Source: Streptomyces radicis
Lineage (GTDB): Bacteria > Actinomycetota > Actinomycetes > Streptomycetales > Streptomycetaceae
Reading direction: 5' to 3'
Length of the DNA: 64,000 nt
Assembly: GCF_003626575.1 (NCBI RefSeq)
Contig: NZ_RBDY01000001.1
Location: 186,001 to 250,000 of the forward strand
The notes under the pieces were generated by a model, which did not search any database, was not told where the DNA came from, and saw nothing but the letters and a program-made list of their open reading frames with translations. This document shows positions 49,756 through 59,259 of this stretch, piece by piece. Numbering within the stretch: the stretch's first letter is position 1; each line of letters starts with the position of its first letter. Both the position numbers and the translations under genes were made by a program.

Positions 49756-50924
49756 CCACGACCACCACCGCTCGGGCCGAGGCCCGCCAGGTCACCCCGC
49801 CCGAGGACCGGTACGCCGCCGAGCTGGCGTTCCTCGCCGCCCACGACCCAGGCCCCCGCCCGCCGGGCTGGCGGCTCACGCCGCGCGCGGTCGTCACGTT
49901 CGTCATGGGCAGCGAGGGCCGTGCCCTCGCCCTGCCCGACGGCGCGGACCCCGCCGGTGAGCTGCCCCGCAAGCTGGAGATCGGCGGCAAGTTCGTGGGC
50001 GACCGCGCCCTGGTCGAGCGGTGCGTCATCACGCTCGCGGGGGAGCGTGGCCTGCTGCTCGTCGGCGAGCCGGGCACCGCGAAGTCGATGCTCTCCGAGC
50101 TGCTGTCCGCGGCCGTCTGCGGCACCAGCGCCCTGACCGTCCAGGGCACCGCGGGCACGACCGAGGACCAGCTCAGATACGGCTGGAACTACGCCCTGCT
50201 CCTCGCCAAGGGCCCGAGCCCCGAGGCCCTGGTTCCCTCCCCGGTCCTCACCGCCATGGCCACGGGCGCCGTCGCCCGGGTCGAGGAGATCACCCGCTGC
50301 CTGCCCGAGGTGCAGGACGCCCTGGTCTCCCTGCTCTCCGAACGCCGCCTGGCCATACCGGAGTTGGCCGGGACCGAGGCGGCACAGGCGCATGCCGCCC
50401 CCGGCTTCACGCTCATCGCCACGGCGAACCTCCGCGACAAGGGCGTCTCCGAGATGTCCGCCGCCCTCAAGCGCCGGTTCAGCTTCGAGACGGTCGGCCC
50501 CATCGCCGACCTCGACGCCGAGACGGAGCTGGTCCGCCGCCAGTCCCGCGCCGCCGTCGAACGCTCGGGCGCCGCGTTCCGGGTCGACGACGCCGTGCTC
50601 GAGGCGCTGGTCACGGCGTTCCGCGACCTGCGCGACGGCCGTTCGGCCGAGGGCTGGGAGGTCGAGCGGCCCTCCACCGTGATGAGCACGGCCGAGGCCG
50701 TCGCGGTCGCGGGCTCGCTCGCGCTGTCCGCCGCGTACTTCCCTTCGGACCGCGACGTCCTCTCCCTGGTCCCGGGCCACCTGCTCGGCGTGGTCCGCAA
50801 GGACGAGCCCAAGGACGCCGCGTGCCTCCAGGGGTACTGGGACGGCGCCGTGCGCCGCCGCGCCGAGCAGGGCTCGCCGACCTGGCGCACCCTGTGGGAC
50901 CTGCGGCACGTCCTGGAGGACTGA
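49752..50924 (+). CDS. MoxR-family AAA+ ATPase
   Basis: A 390-residue AAA+ ATPase. Walker A is GEPGTAKS (residues 105-112), Walker B is the modified VARVEEITRCLPEVQDALVSLLSER, sensor 1 is LIATANLRDKG, and the Arg finger region follows in MSAALKRRFSFETV. The last part (about residues 300-390) is the MoxR lid. In family systems MoxR works as a chaperone-like motor with a VWA-domain partner, which is the next gene. The Asp of the usual DExx is Val-Glu-Glu here, so hydrolysis may be slow or rely on the Glu. ATG 49752 overlaps the previous stop (ATGA). Confidence 0.92.
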   Translation: MTTTTTARAEARQVTPPEDRYAAELAFLAAHDPGPRPPGWRLTPRAVVTFVMGSEGRALALPDGADPAGELPRKLEIGGKFVGDRALVERCVITLAGERGLLLVGEPGTAKSMLSELLSAAVCGTSALTVQGTAGTTEDQLRYGWNYALLLAKGPSPEALVPSPVLTAMATGAVARVEEITRCLPEVQDALVSLLSERRLAIPELAGTEAAQAHAAPGFTLIATANLRDKGVSEMSAALKRRFSFETVGPIADLDAETELVRRQSRAAVERSGAAFRVDDAVLEALVTAFRDLRDGRSAEGWEVERPSTVMSTAEAVAVAGSLALSAAYFPSDRDVLSLVPGHLLGVVRKDEPKDAACLQGYWDGAVRRRAEQGSPTWRTLWDLRHVLED

Positions 50925-50930
50925 CGCGCG

Positions 50931-53900
50931 ATGGCCACCGACCCCGGCGCGGCGGAGACCCGCGCCGCCCTGAGCGAGCTCACCGACCCGGCGGGCGCGT
51001 TCCTCATCGGCGTGCGGCACCACGCGCCCTCCCTCGCCGCCGCGGTGCCGCACCTGCTCGATGCGGCCGAGCCCGATGTGCTGCTGGTGGAGCTGCCCGC
51101 CGAGCTCCAGGACTGGCTGCCCTGGCTGGCCCACGAGGAGACCAGGGCGCCGGTGGCGCTCGCGGCCGTGCCCGGCGGCGACCCGAGGGCCGAACAGGAC
51201 GCGGGCGGCCCGGCGTTCTACCCGTTCGCCGACTTCTCGCCCGAGCTGGCCGCCCTGCGCTGGGCGGCCGGGCGCGGGGTGCCCGCGATCGCCGCCGACC
51301 TGCCGCTCGCCGACCGGGCGCACCGCGCGGCCCGCCGCCCCGCGGGCCAAGGGGCGGCGGGACAACAGCGGGCCGGGGTCGGCGACGCCCTGCGCGCCCG
51401 GCTCACCGGACGCCCCGGCGACGACCTGTGGGACCGGCTGGTCGAGGCCACGGCCCCCGGCTCCCCGCCCGAGGCGCTGCGCCGCGCCGCCCTGCTCACC
51501 GGCTGGGCCCTGCGCCGCGACGCGGCGGCCAAGGACGGCGGGGTCGACCCGCTCGACCTGGCCAGGGAGCGCTGGATGCGCGCCCGGCTGACCGAGGCCA
51601 CCGCGGGCGGGCGGCGCGCCGCGGCGGTGGTCGGCGCGTTCCACACCCCGGCGCTCACCCCGGCCGCCCTGCGCGACGACGCGGGGGACCCGGCGGACGT
51701 CGGGGACGTCGGGGACGCGGGGGACACCGGGGAACGCCCGCCCGCCGCCCTCGCGGACGGCGCCTGGACCGTCTCCCTGATCCCCTACACCTATGCCCTC
51801 CTGGACGAACGCTCCGGATACCCCGCGGGGATCCGCGACCCCGAGTGGCAGCACCTCGTCCTGGGCGCCGCCGGCGACCCCGCGGCCCTGCACGACGCCC
51901 TGACCAGGACCGCCGTCAGGATCTGCGCCGCGCTCCGCGCCCAGGACCACCCCTCGGGCCCCGCCGACTCCCGGGAGATCAGCCGCCTGGCCGGCGACCT
52001 CGCCCGACTGCGCGGGCTTCCGGCGCCCGGGCGTGGGGAGTTGATCGAGGCGGTGCAGACCGTGCTCGCCCAGGGCGAGCCCCTGGGCCGTGGCCGGGCC
52101 GTCTCACGGGCGCTCGAGGACGTGCTGGTCGGCGCCCGCACCGGCCGCCCCGCCCCCGGCACGCCACGCGGCGGCCTCGGCCCGGCCGTCGAGGCGGCGG
52201 TGGCGGACCTCGGGCTGCCGGGCCCCGGCGACGCGGCGGGGCGCGAGCTACGTCTCGACACCCGCCGCTCCGCCCTCGACCGGCGCCGCGAGCTGCTGCT
52301 GCGGCGGCTGACCGTGTGCGGCGTGCCCTACGCCGAGGAGCAGCGGGTCGCCGGCACCGGCGGCGCCGAGGCGCTGACCACGCGGTGGCAGGCGCGGTGG
52401 ACGCCCGCGACCGCCGCGATGCTGGTGGCCGCCGGGGTCCGCGGCGTCACCCCGGCCCAGGCCGCCGAGGGCACGCTCCGCGCGCGGCACCGCGCCGAGC
52501 GCGCGGCAGGGGGTCCCACCGCGGCCCAGGTCATCACCGGGCTCGACCAGGCCGCCGCCTGCGCCCTCGACGCCCTCACCGCGGAGCGCCTGGCCGAGGC
52601 GGCCACGCTCCTGCCGGTCGGCGCCACCCTGCCCGAGCTGCTTGCCGCCCTCACCCTCCTCGACCGGCTGCGCGCCACGGGCCACGCGGTCGACGCCCTC
52701 GCCGAGGCGCTCACCACCGCCGCGATCCGCCAGGTCGAGGGGCTCACCGGCTCCGACGAGCTGGCCGACGCCCGCGCCCTGGTCGAGCTCGCGCACCGCG
52801 CCGACGCGTTCGGCGGCATGCGGCTGGCCGGGGCCCTCGGGGCGCTGGCCGCCGAGGGCAGCCCGATGATGCGGGGCGCCGCCGCCGCGGTGCGCACGCT
52901 GCTCGGCCTCACCACCCCCGAGCGGCTCGGCGGCCTGGTCGCCTCGTGGGTGGACGCCGCGGGCGACCCCGACGCGCGCGCCGCGCTCACCGCACGCCTC
53001 GGCGGCCTGCTGACCGCCGCGGGCCCGCTCCTCGAAGCCTCGCCTGCCACCCTGGGCCCGTTGCTCGACCGGATCTCCGAGCTGCCCGACCGCCGTTTCC
53101 TCGACCGGCTGCCCGCGCTGCGCGGGGGGTTCGACACCCTCAGCCCCGCCGCCCGCGACCGCCTGCTCGACGTCGTGGAGGAGCGCATCGGCGGCCGGGT
53201 CGCCGAGCTGCCCGACACCGACCCCGTCACCCTGGAGCGCTGGACGCGGGCCGACCTCGCGGCGGCCGAGGCCCTCGCCGCCCAGGGCCTCCTGCCCCCG
53301 CCGCCCGCCGACGGCGCCCACGCCGACCGCGCCGACACCGCCGATCGGGCCCCGGCCCCCGCGCCGCCCGCAGAGGCGCGCGCCCTCGGCCCCGCCGATC
53401 GCTGGCGGCTGCTGCTCGGCCGCCGCGCCGACCGGCTGCCCCGCTCCGCCGCCCCGCTGGCCACGGCGTTGGACGAGCTGTACGGGCGCGGCAGGGGCGA
53501 GGGCTCACGCGGCGACGTCGGACGTTCCGCGGGCGGCGGGCGCCAGGCGCCCTACCCCGGAGTGCGCGAGTGGTCCGAGGAGTTGGCGGTCCTGTTCGGC
53601 CCCAGCGTCCGCCAGGAGGTGCTGGCCGCCGCCGTCGCCGCGGGGCGCCACGACGCCGTGCTCGCGCTCGACCCGGACGCCGTGCGCCCCTCGGTCGACC
53701 TGCTGCGGACCGTTCTCCGGCACGCGGGCGGCCTGCCCGAGGCGCGCGTGGCCCGGCTGCGGCCCCTGGTCGGCCGCCTGGTCGAGGCGTTGACGCGGGA
53801 GCTCGCCACCCGGCTGCGGCCCGCGCTCAACGGCGCCGCCCACCCCCGTCCGACGCGGCGCCCCACCGGGCGCCTCGACCTGCCCCGCACCCTGCGCGCC

Positions 53901-54485
53901 AACCTCCGCACCGCGCGCCGCTCCCCCGAGGGCGACGTGGTGATCGTGCCCGAGCGGCCGGTGTTCCGGGGCCGCGCCGCCCGCTCGGCCGACTGGCGGC
54001 TGATCCTGGTCACCGACGTCTCGGGGTCGATGGAGTCATCGACGATCTGGTCGGCCCTCACCGCCGCCGTGTTCGCCGGGGTGCCCGCGCTGTCCACCCA
54101 CTTCCTGGCGTTCTCCACGGAGGTCATCGACCTCAGCGGCCATGTGCACGACCCCCTCGGCCTGCTCCTGGAGGTCAGCGTGGGCGGCGGCACCCACATC
54201 GCCGCCGGGCTGCGCCACGCCCGTTCGCTCGTCACCGCGCCCTCCCGCACCCTCACCGTGGTCATCAGCGACTTCGAGGAGGGCTATCCGCTGGGCGGAC
54301 TGCTCGCCGAGGTGCGCGCCCTGGTCGACTCCGGGTGCCACGTGCTCGGCTGCGCGAGCCTCGACGACGCGGGTCGCCCGCGTTACTCCACGGCCGTCGC
54401 AGGACAGCTGGTCGCCGCCGGGATGCCCGTCGCCGCCCTCAGCCCCCTCGAACTCGCCCGCTGGGTAGGGGAGAAGATCCGATGA
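50931..54485 (+). CDS. DUF5682-VWA fusion protein
   Basis: An 1184-residue protein. The N-terminal 950 residues are DUF5682-like: AFLIGVRHHAPSLAAAVPHLL (a His-His motif near residue 28), VLLVELPAELQDWLPWL, AVVGAFHTPALTP. From about residue 1020 comes a VWA domain with the MIDAS motif DVSGSMES starting at Asp1029, plus FSTEVIDLSGHVHDP and the downstream VISDFEEGYPLGG. In E. coli the equivalent DUF5682 (YehM) and VWA (YehP) proteins are separate, so this is a gene fusion. It begins 6 bp after the MoxR stop and overlaps the next gene by 4 bp. It is the predicted VWA partner of the MoxR ATPase. Confidence 0.85.
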   Translation: MATDPGAAETRAALSELTDPAGAFLIGVRHHAPSLAAAVPHLLDAAEPDVLLVELPAELQDWLPWLAHEETRAPVALAAVPGGDPRAEQDAGGPAFYPFADFSPELAALRWAAGRGVPAIAADLPLADRAHRAARRPAGQGAAGQQRAGVGDALRARLTGRPGDDLWDRLVEATAPGSPPEALRRAALLTGWALRRDAAAKDGGVDPLDLARERWMRARLTEATAGGRRAAAVVGAFHTPALTPAALRDDAGDPADVGDVGDAGDTGERPPAALADGAWTVSLIPYTYALLDERSGYPAGIRDPEWQHLVLGAAGDPAALHDALTRTAVRICAALRAQDHPSGPADSREISRLAGDLARLRGLPAPGRGELIEAVQTVLAQGEPLGRGRAVSRALEDVLVGARTGRPAPGTPRGGLGPAVEAAVADLGLPGPGDAAGRELRLDTRRSALDRRRELLLRRLTVCGVPYAEEQRVAGTGGAEALTTRWQARWTPATAAMLVAAGVRGVTPAQAAEGTLRARHRAERAAGGPTAAQVITGLDQAAACALDALTAERLAEAATLLPVGATLPELLAALTLLDRLRATGHAVDALAEALTTAAIRQVEGLTGSDELADARALVELAHRADAFGGMRLAGALGALAAEGSPMMRGAAAAVRTLLGLTTPERLGGLVASWVDAAGDPDARAALTARLGGLLTAAGPLLEASPATLGPLLDRISELPDRRFLDRLPALRGGFDTLSPAARDRLLDVVEERIGGRVAELPDTDPVTLERWTRADLAAAEALAAQGLLPPPPADGAHADRADTADRAPAPAPPAEARALGPADRWRLLLGRRADRLPRSAAPLATALDELYGRGRGEGSRGDVGRSAGGGRQAPYPGVREWSEELAVLFGPSVRQEVLAAAVAAGRHDAVLALDPDAVRPSVDLLRTVLRHAGGLPEARVARLRPLVGRLVEALTRELATRLRPALNGAAHPRPTRRPTGRLDLPRTLRANLRTARRSPEGDVVIVPERPVFRGRAARSADWRLILVTDVSGSMESSTIWSALTAAVFAGVPALSTHFLAFSTEVIDLSGHVHDPLGLLLEVSVGGGTHIAAGLRHARSLVTAPSRTLTVVISDFEEGYPLGGLLAEVRALVDSGCHVLGCASLDDAGRPRYSTAVAGQLVAAGMPVAALSPLELARWVGEKIR

Positions 54486-56368
54486 CCGCACCCCCGGCGC
54501 TGCCGCCCGTCGCCCCCGCCGTGACCGCCGCGCTCGTCGCCGCGCTCAGTCCCCGGCTGCGCAAGCGCCTCGACGCCGCCGCGGCCAAGCTCGCCGCCCG
54601 CCCCGTGACGCGCGAGGGCGACACCGCGCGCGTCGCCGTGGACGACGAGGCCGCGGTCGAGCTGCGCGCCCCCGGCGGCGCGGTGACCGAAGCCGACGCC
54701 ATCCGCTGCGGCTGCCTGCTCGCCCCCGCCTGTGTGCACCGCGCGGCCATCGCGTCCGCGGCGCCGGTCGCGGAGGAGGGCCCCGCGCCGGACGACGCGG
54801 GCGACGGCACCCCTGACAACGCCACCCCGGACAACGCCCCTGGCAACGCCCCCGAGGCCGCGGTCATCCCGGCCACCGAGAGCGCCGAGGCCGCCTCGCC
54901 CGCCCAGCTCGCCGCCGCCACCGCCCTGTGGACCGCGGGCGCGGCCGTTCTCGAGACCGGCGTCGACGGCGCGGGCGCCCTCGCCCAGGCCGAGCTGCTC
55001 GGCGCCGCCCACGCCGCCCGCCTCGCCGGGCTGCACCGCCCCGCCGCTGCGGCGGTCGCCGCCGTCGCCGGGCTGCGCGCGGCCCGCTCCGCGGATCCTG
55101 GGCACCGGCTCGGCGATCTGACCGCCGCGCTCCACGAGTTGCTGACCACCGCGCACGGCGTCGGCCACGCCACGGGGCCCGAGCTCGCCGTGCTGCGCGG
55201 CACCGCCCGCCGCCCCTACACCCCGGGCGGGGCGCTGCGGCTCTACGGGCTGTTCACCGAGCCGGTCCTGGCCCGGACGGGCCACGCGGGCGTCGTCACC
55301 TGGACCGCCGACGCCGATGGCCGCCTCCACAGCGTGCTCGACGTCATGCCGGGCGGCGCCGAACGGGCCGCGTCCGCCGCCGCCCGCACCGTCCGCCTCG
55401 GCGACACCGCCCTCACCCACCGCGAGCTGGCCCGCGCGGGGTTGACCGTCTCGGGCGCCACCGTGTCCCCCGATGGCCGCCTCGGCGCGGGCGCGGGCGT
55501 GCGCGCCGTGCGCGCCTCGGGCGCGGACTGGGACGAGGAGCCGCTGGCCCGGCTGTGGGCGCCCCCGGCGCACGAGCAGGCCGCCCGCGCCCTTGCCGCC
55601 CTCGCGCTCCCCGAGGCGCGCCGCCCCCCGGGCGGCGACCTGCTGTTCCTCGACCTCACCGTCACCGGGCACGTCCGCGAGTCGGGCGGCCACGTCCTGG
55701 CCGCCGACTGCGCGGGGCTTCCCGTGCGCGTCACCGCCGCCGACGACCACCCCGACCTCGCCCACCGCGACAACCTCAGGCTGCTCGCCGCCGACCCCGG
55801 GCTCCGGCTCCGCGTGATCGGCCGCCTGGTGCCCGCCACCCACCCCAGGCTCGCGCTGCTCGCCGCGGGCCGCCCGCCGGGCGCCCGCCGCACCCTGCGC
55901 CCCGCCGACCCGCGCGGCCGGATCGACGTCGGCTTCGACCGCCTCCAACGCGCCGACCTGCCCCCTGCGTCCGACCCGCCGGTGCCGCCCGCCGCCGCCG
56001 ACGAGCCCGCGCCTCCGCCCCTGCACGCCCTGCGCCGCCGCGTCGACCAGGCCGTCGCCGCGGGCCGCCGCACCCTGGCGCTCCCGGGGGCGGACGGCGC
56101 CGACCGGCAGCGGCTGCGCCGGGCCGGACTGGCCACCGGCGTCGCCGTGCTCGACGAGCTGCACCGCGCGGCCGCCGACCGGGCCCTCGACACCTTCGGT
56201 CGGCTGCTGCCCGCCGACGCCGACCGCTTCGCCCGCGCCTGGCTGGCCGCCGCCAGGTACGCCGACGCGATGGCCGCCGCCCTGTGCGCGGCGGCCTGGA
56301 CCCCGGAGCCCGAGGCCGCCCCCGCGCGGGGCCAGGACGAGAGCCGGGACCATGGCCGGGTAGCGTGA
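54482..56368 (+). CDS. SWIM zinc-finger protein, last gene of the MoxR/VWA operon
   Basis: A 628-residue protein with a SWIM-type zinc-binding motif near the N terminus: Cys76-x-Cys78-x5-Cys84-x-His86 (IRCGCLLAPACVHRAA). SWIM domains bind nucleic acids or proteins. An acidic Pro/Ala/Asn-rich linker follows (residues 95-135), then a large helical domain (ALWTAGAAVLETGVDGAGALAQAELLGAAH) and beta-rich parts (GDLLFLDLTVTGHVRESGGHVLAADCAGLPVRV). ATG 54482 overlaps the previous stop (ATGA). E. coli YehQ, also SWIM-bearing, ends the equivalent locus. Confidence 0.82.
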   Translation: MTAPPALPPVAPAVTAALVAALSPRLRKRLDAAAAKLAARPVTREGDTARVAVDDEAAVELRAPGGAVTEADAIRCGCLLAPACVHRAAIASAAPVAEEGPAPDDAGDGTPDNATPDNAPGNAPEAAVIPATESAEAASPAQLAAATALWTAGAAVLETGVDGAGALAQAELLGAAHAARLAGLHRPAAAAVAAVAGLRAARSADPGHRLGDLTAALHELLTTAHGVGHATGPELAVLRGTARRPYTPGGALRLYGLFTEPVLARTGHAGVVTWTADADGRLHSVLDVMPGGAERAASAAARTVRLGDTALTHRELARAGLTVSGATVSPDGRLGAGAGVRAVRASGADWDEEPLARLWAPPAHEQAARALAALALPEARRPPGGDLLFLDLTVTGHVRESGGHVLAADCAGLPVRVTAADDHPDLAHRDNLRLLAADPGLRLRVIGRLVPATHPRLALLAAGRPPGARRTLRPADPRGRIDVGFDRLQRADLPPASDPPVPPAAADEPAPPPLHALRRRVDQAVAAGRRTLALPGADGADRQRLRRAGLATGVAVLDELHRAAADRALDTFGRLLPADADRFARAWLAAARYADAMAAALCAAAWTPEPEAAPARGQDESRDHGRVA

Positions 56369-56425
56369 CGATCTCGGCACCCCCGGCCGGTCGGCCGGGA
56401 CCCGTCCGCCGAAGGGGGAGGATCC

Positions 56426-57226
56426 ATGGGCACGTTCGCCCTCACCCGCACCACCGTGCGCGGGCTGCGCCTCGCGTACGCCGACGGCGGCGGCCCGGGC
56501 CGCCCCCTGCTCGCGCTGCACGGGCACTTCGGCCGCGCCCGCGTGTTCGCCCCGCTCGCCGCCGCCCTCGGCCCCGCCCACCGCGTCATCGCCCTCGAGC
56601 AGCGCGGCCACGGCCGCGGCGAGCGCGATCCCGAGGTGGACCCCGACGCCTATGTCGAGGACGCCGCCGCGTTCCTGCGCGCCCTCGGCCTCGGCCCCGT
56701 CACCGTGCTCGGCCACTCCGCGGGGGGCGTCACCGCGTTCCGGCTCGCCGCCCGCCACCCCGAGCTCGTCGGCGCGCTGATCGTCGAGGAGGGCGGCGCG
56801 GACAACCGCCCGCCCCACGCGCCGAACCCCGTGCTCGACGTGCGCGACTGGCCCCGCCGCGCCCCCACCCTCGCCGCGCTGCGCGCCGCGGTCGAGGCCC
56901 GCGGCATCCCGGACGCCGGCTACTTCCTCGAGAGCGCCGCCGAGTTCGACGACGGATGGGGCTTCCTGTTCGACCACGACCTGATGGTCGCCTCGCAGCG
57001 CGCCCTCGTCGGCGACTGGTGGGCCGACTGGCTCGCCACCACCTGCCCCGCCCTGCTGATCCACGGCCTCGACAGCTCCGTGCTGACCACCGCGATGGCC
57101 AGGAGCATGGCCGAACGCCGCCCCCGCACCGAGCTGCGCGCGTTCCCCGGCTGCGGACACTGGGTGCACGACGACGATCCCGAGGGGTTCGCCCGGGCCG
57201 TCGGCGGGTTCCTGGCTACCGTGTGA
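56426..57226 (+). CDS. Alpha/beta hydrolase
   Basis: A 266-residue hydrolase. LLALHGHFGRARVFAPLAAAL forms the oxyanion strand, the nucleophile elbow is GHSAGG, the acid is probably Asp in LIHGLDSS, and the base His is in FPGCGHWVHDDDP. ALEQRGHGRGER is the usual second-strand motif. The substrate is unknown; haloperoxidase/esterase-like. ATG 56426 follows GGGGGAGG. It begins 57 bp after the SWIM gene and may be read through from that operon. Confidence 0.9.
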   Translation: MGTFALTRTTVRGLRLAYADGGGPGRPLLALHGHFGRARVFAPLAAALGPAHRVIALEQRGHGRGERDPEVDPDAYVEDAAAFLRALGLGPVTVLGHSAGGVTAFRLAARHPELVGALIVEEGGADNRPPHAPNPVLDVRDWPRRAPTLAALRAAVEARGIPDAGYFLESAAEFDDGWGFLFDHDLMVASQRALVGDWWADWLATTCPALLIHGLDSSVLTTAMARSMAERRPRTELRAFPGCGHWVHDDDPEGFARAVGGFLATV

Positions 57227-57304
57227 CGGTCCGACGCCCCGCGCCGGGCGCCCGCCCGACGTCACCGCACGAAGCCGAAACCCGACGAAGCAGAAGGTGC
57301 CCGC

Positions 57305-58276
57305 ATGCCGTTCTCCCGCTTCGACCCCGAGGCCACCCCCACCGCCCGCATCGGCCTCGGCCTCGCCGCCGTCGGCCGCCCCGGCTACCTCACCCTCGGC
57401 CGGGACCGGGACCTGCCCGCCGACCGCACGCCCGAGGCGTTGCGCGAACGCAGTCACCGGCTCATGGACGCGGCGCGCGCCGCCGGCGTGCGCTACTTCG
57501 ACGCCGCGCGCTCCTACGGGCGGGCCGAGGAGTTCCTTGCCGGGTGGCTCGCCGCACGGCCCGACGCGGCCGACCAGGTCATCGGCAGCAAGTGGGGCTA
57601 CACCTACACCGCGGGCTGGCGCGCGGACGCGGAGGTCCACGAGGTGAAGGACCACGGCGCCCTGACGTTCGACCGCCAGTACGCGGAGACCCGCGCCCTG
57701 CTCGGCGACCGCCTCGACCTCTACCAGATCCACTCCGTCACCCCCGAGAGCCCGGCGCTCAACGACCCCGCCGTGCTCGACCGGTTGGCGGGGCTCGCCG
57801 CCGAGGGCGTCACCGTGGGCCTGTCCACCAGCGGCCCAGGGCAGGCCGACGCGATCCGCGCCGCCCTCGAGGTCACCGTGGAGGGCCGCCCGTTGTTCGG
57901 GGCGGTGCAGTCCACGTTCAACGTTCTCGAGCCGTCCGTCGGACCTGCGCTCGCCGAGGCCCACGCCGCGGGACTGACCGTGATCGCCAAGGAGGTCATG
58001 GCCAACGGCCGCCTCGCCCCGCCCGTCGCGCCCCCCGCGCTGCGCCGCGTCGCCGCGGAGCACGGCGTCGGCACGGACGCCGTCGCGCTCGCCGCGGTGC
58101 TGCGTCGGCCGTGGACCGGGCTCGCGCTCTCCGGCGCCGCCACCGTCGACCAGCTGACCTCGAACCTCGCCGCCGCCGACGTGCGGCTGACGGAGGAGCA
58201 GCTCGACCGGCTCACCCGGCTGGCCGAACCCCCCGCCGCCTACTGGGCCCGGCGCTCGGCGCTGCCCTGGCGGTGA
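57305..58276 (+). CDS. Aldo/keto reductase
   Basis: A 323-residue AKR with the catalytic tetrad visible: Asp and Tyr in FDAARSYGRAEEFL, Lys in VIGSKWGY, His in DLYQIHSVTPES. NADPH-site strands GAVQSTFNVLEPS and VIAKEVMANGR follow. The predicted role is NADPH-dependent reduction of an aldehyde or ketone; no partner is obvious. ATG 57305 follows GAAGGTG. A hairpin with seven T ends the gene. Confidence 0.9.
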   Translation: MPFSRFDPEATPTARIGLGLAAVGRPGYLTLGRDRDLPADRTPEALRERSHRLMDAARAAGVRYFDAARSYGRAEEFLAGWLAARPDAADQVIGSKWGYTYTAGWRADAEVHEVKDHGALTFDRQYAETRALLGDRLDLYQIHSVTPESPALNDPAVLDRLAGLAAEGVTVGLSTSGPGQADAIRAALEVTVEGRPLFGAVQSTFNVLEPSVGPALAEAHAAGLTVIAKEVMANGRLAPPVAPPALRRVAAEHGVGTDAVALAAVLRRPWTGLALSGAATVDQLTSNLAAADVRLTEEQLDRLTRLAEPPAAYWARRSALPWR

Positions 58277-58325
58277 ACGTCCCCCGGGGGGTCCGGCGGG
58301 GAGGCCCGGCGTGGAACGTTTTTTT
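58275..58325 (+). terminator. Intrinsic terminator after the aldo/keto reductase gene
   Basis: AACGTCC (58276-58282) can pair with GGAACGTT (58313-58320, one A bulged), enclosing a CCCCCGGGGG-rich inner stem, and the 3' side continues into TTTTTTT (58319-58325). The T run also provides the stop codon of the convergent acyltransferase gene. The outer stem is imperfect. Confidence 0.6.
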
Positions 58326-59004
58326 AAGCCGCCTTCACCTTGGTGGCGTACATGTCCACGTACTCCTGCCCCGACAGCCGCATCACCTCGGTCATCACCT
58401 CGTCGGTGACGGCCCGCAGCACATAGCGGTCGCGCTCCATCCCGTCGTAGCGCGAGAAGTCGAGCGGCTCGCCGAAGCGGACGGTGATCCGCCGCCCCCG
58501 GCCCACCTTCGGCAGCCCCCGGCCGCCGGGCTGCACCCGGTCCGTGCCGATCACCGCGAACGGCACCACGGGCGCGCCCGTCATCAGGGTCAGCCGCGCG
58601 ATGCCGGTGCGGCCCCTGTACAGGCGTCCGTCGGGTGACCTGGTGCCCTCGGGGTAGATCCCGAAGATCTTGCCCTCCTCCAGCACCCTGCGCCCCGTCA
58701 TCAGCGCGGCCACGCCGCCGTGCCCGCCGTCCCTGTCCACCGGGATCATCCCGACGGATGTGAAGAACCAGGCCATCAGCCGCCCCTTGAGCGTGCGGCC
58801 CTTCACGTACTCGTCCTTGCCGATGAAGAACACCTGCCGTTGGAGCACGAGCGGCGGCAGGATCGAGTCGATGAACGTGAGGTGGTTCCCGGCGAGGATC
58901 ACCGGGCCACTGCCGGGGATCCGCTCGGCCCCCTCCACCCGCGGTCGCAGGAAGAGCCTCAGCAACGGGCCGAGCAGCACCTTCAGCAGCAGGAAACGGG
59001 ACAA
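58324..59004 (-). CDS. 1-acyl-sn-glycerol-3-phosphate acyltransferase-like
   Basis: A 226-residue PlsC-family acyltransferase for membrane phospholipid synthesis. The catalytic HX4D motif is NHLTFID, and the glycerophosphate-binding motif is YPEGTRSPDGRLYRGRTG. GTDRVQPGG follows. A membrane-binding N-terminal helix (LLLKVLLGPLLRLFLRP) is present. The start is TTG 59004: it gives MSRFLLLKVLL as in relatives and has GGAGGGG close upstream; no ATG or GTG nearby fits. The stop codon lies within the terminator T run. Confidence 0.88.
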   Translation of the reverse strand: MSRFLLLKVLLGPLLRLFLRPRVEGAERIPGSGPVILAGNHLTFIDSILPPLVLQRQVFFIGKDEYVKGRTLKGRLMAWFFTSVGMIPVDRDGGHGGVAALMTGRRVLEEGKIFGIYPEGTRSPDGRLYRGRTGIARLTLMTGAPVVPFAVIGTDRVQPGGRGLPKVGRGRRITVRFGEPLDFSRYDGMERDRYVLRAVTDEVMTEVMRLSGQEYVDMYATKVKAA

Positions 59005-59259
59005 CTTCCCCTCCGGTCGGTCATGGGCGTGCGTGGCTCCGCAGCCTTGAGGACGATACTCGCGCTTCGGCCCACGTCGCGCACGGGGTGGACACCGCCG
59101 ATACTCGGCTTTGATGTGCCTTCGTCGACTGTTTCCCTCCTGGTACCTGTGCGGACGGGCCCGCGTCCCTACGATCATCCGCGATCACGGGGCCGCCGGC
59201 CCGCACTCCACGGGGGCGGGAGGGAAGGCCCCGACGGGACCGAGCCCAACGGAGAGACC

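Noticed and set aside
54928..58638. 1236-codon plus-strand open frame across the SWIM gene, hydrolase and reductase
   Set aside because: Arg/Pro-rich shadow of three real genes in another frame; no domains and no start site.
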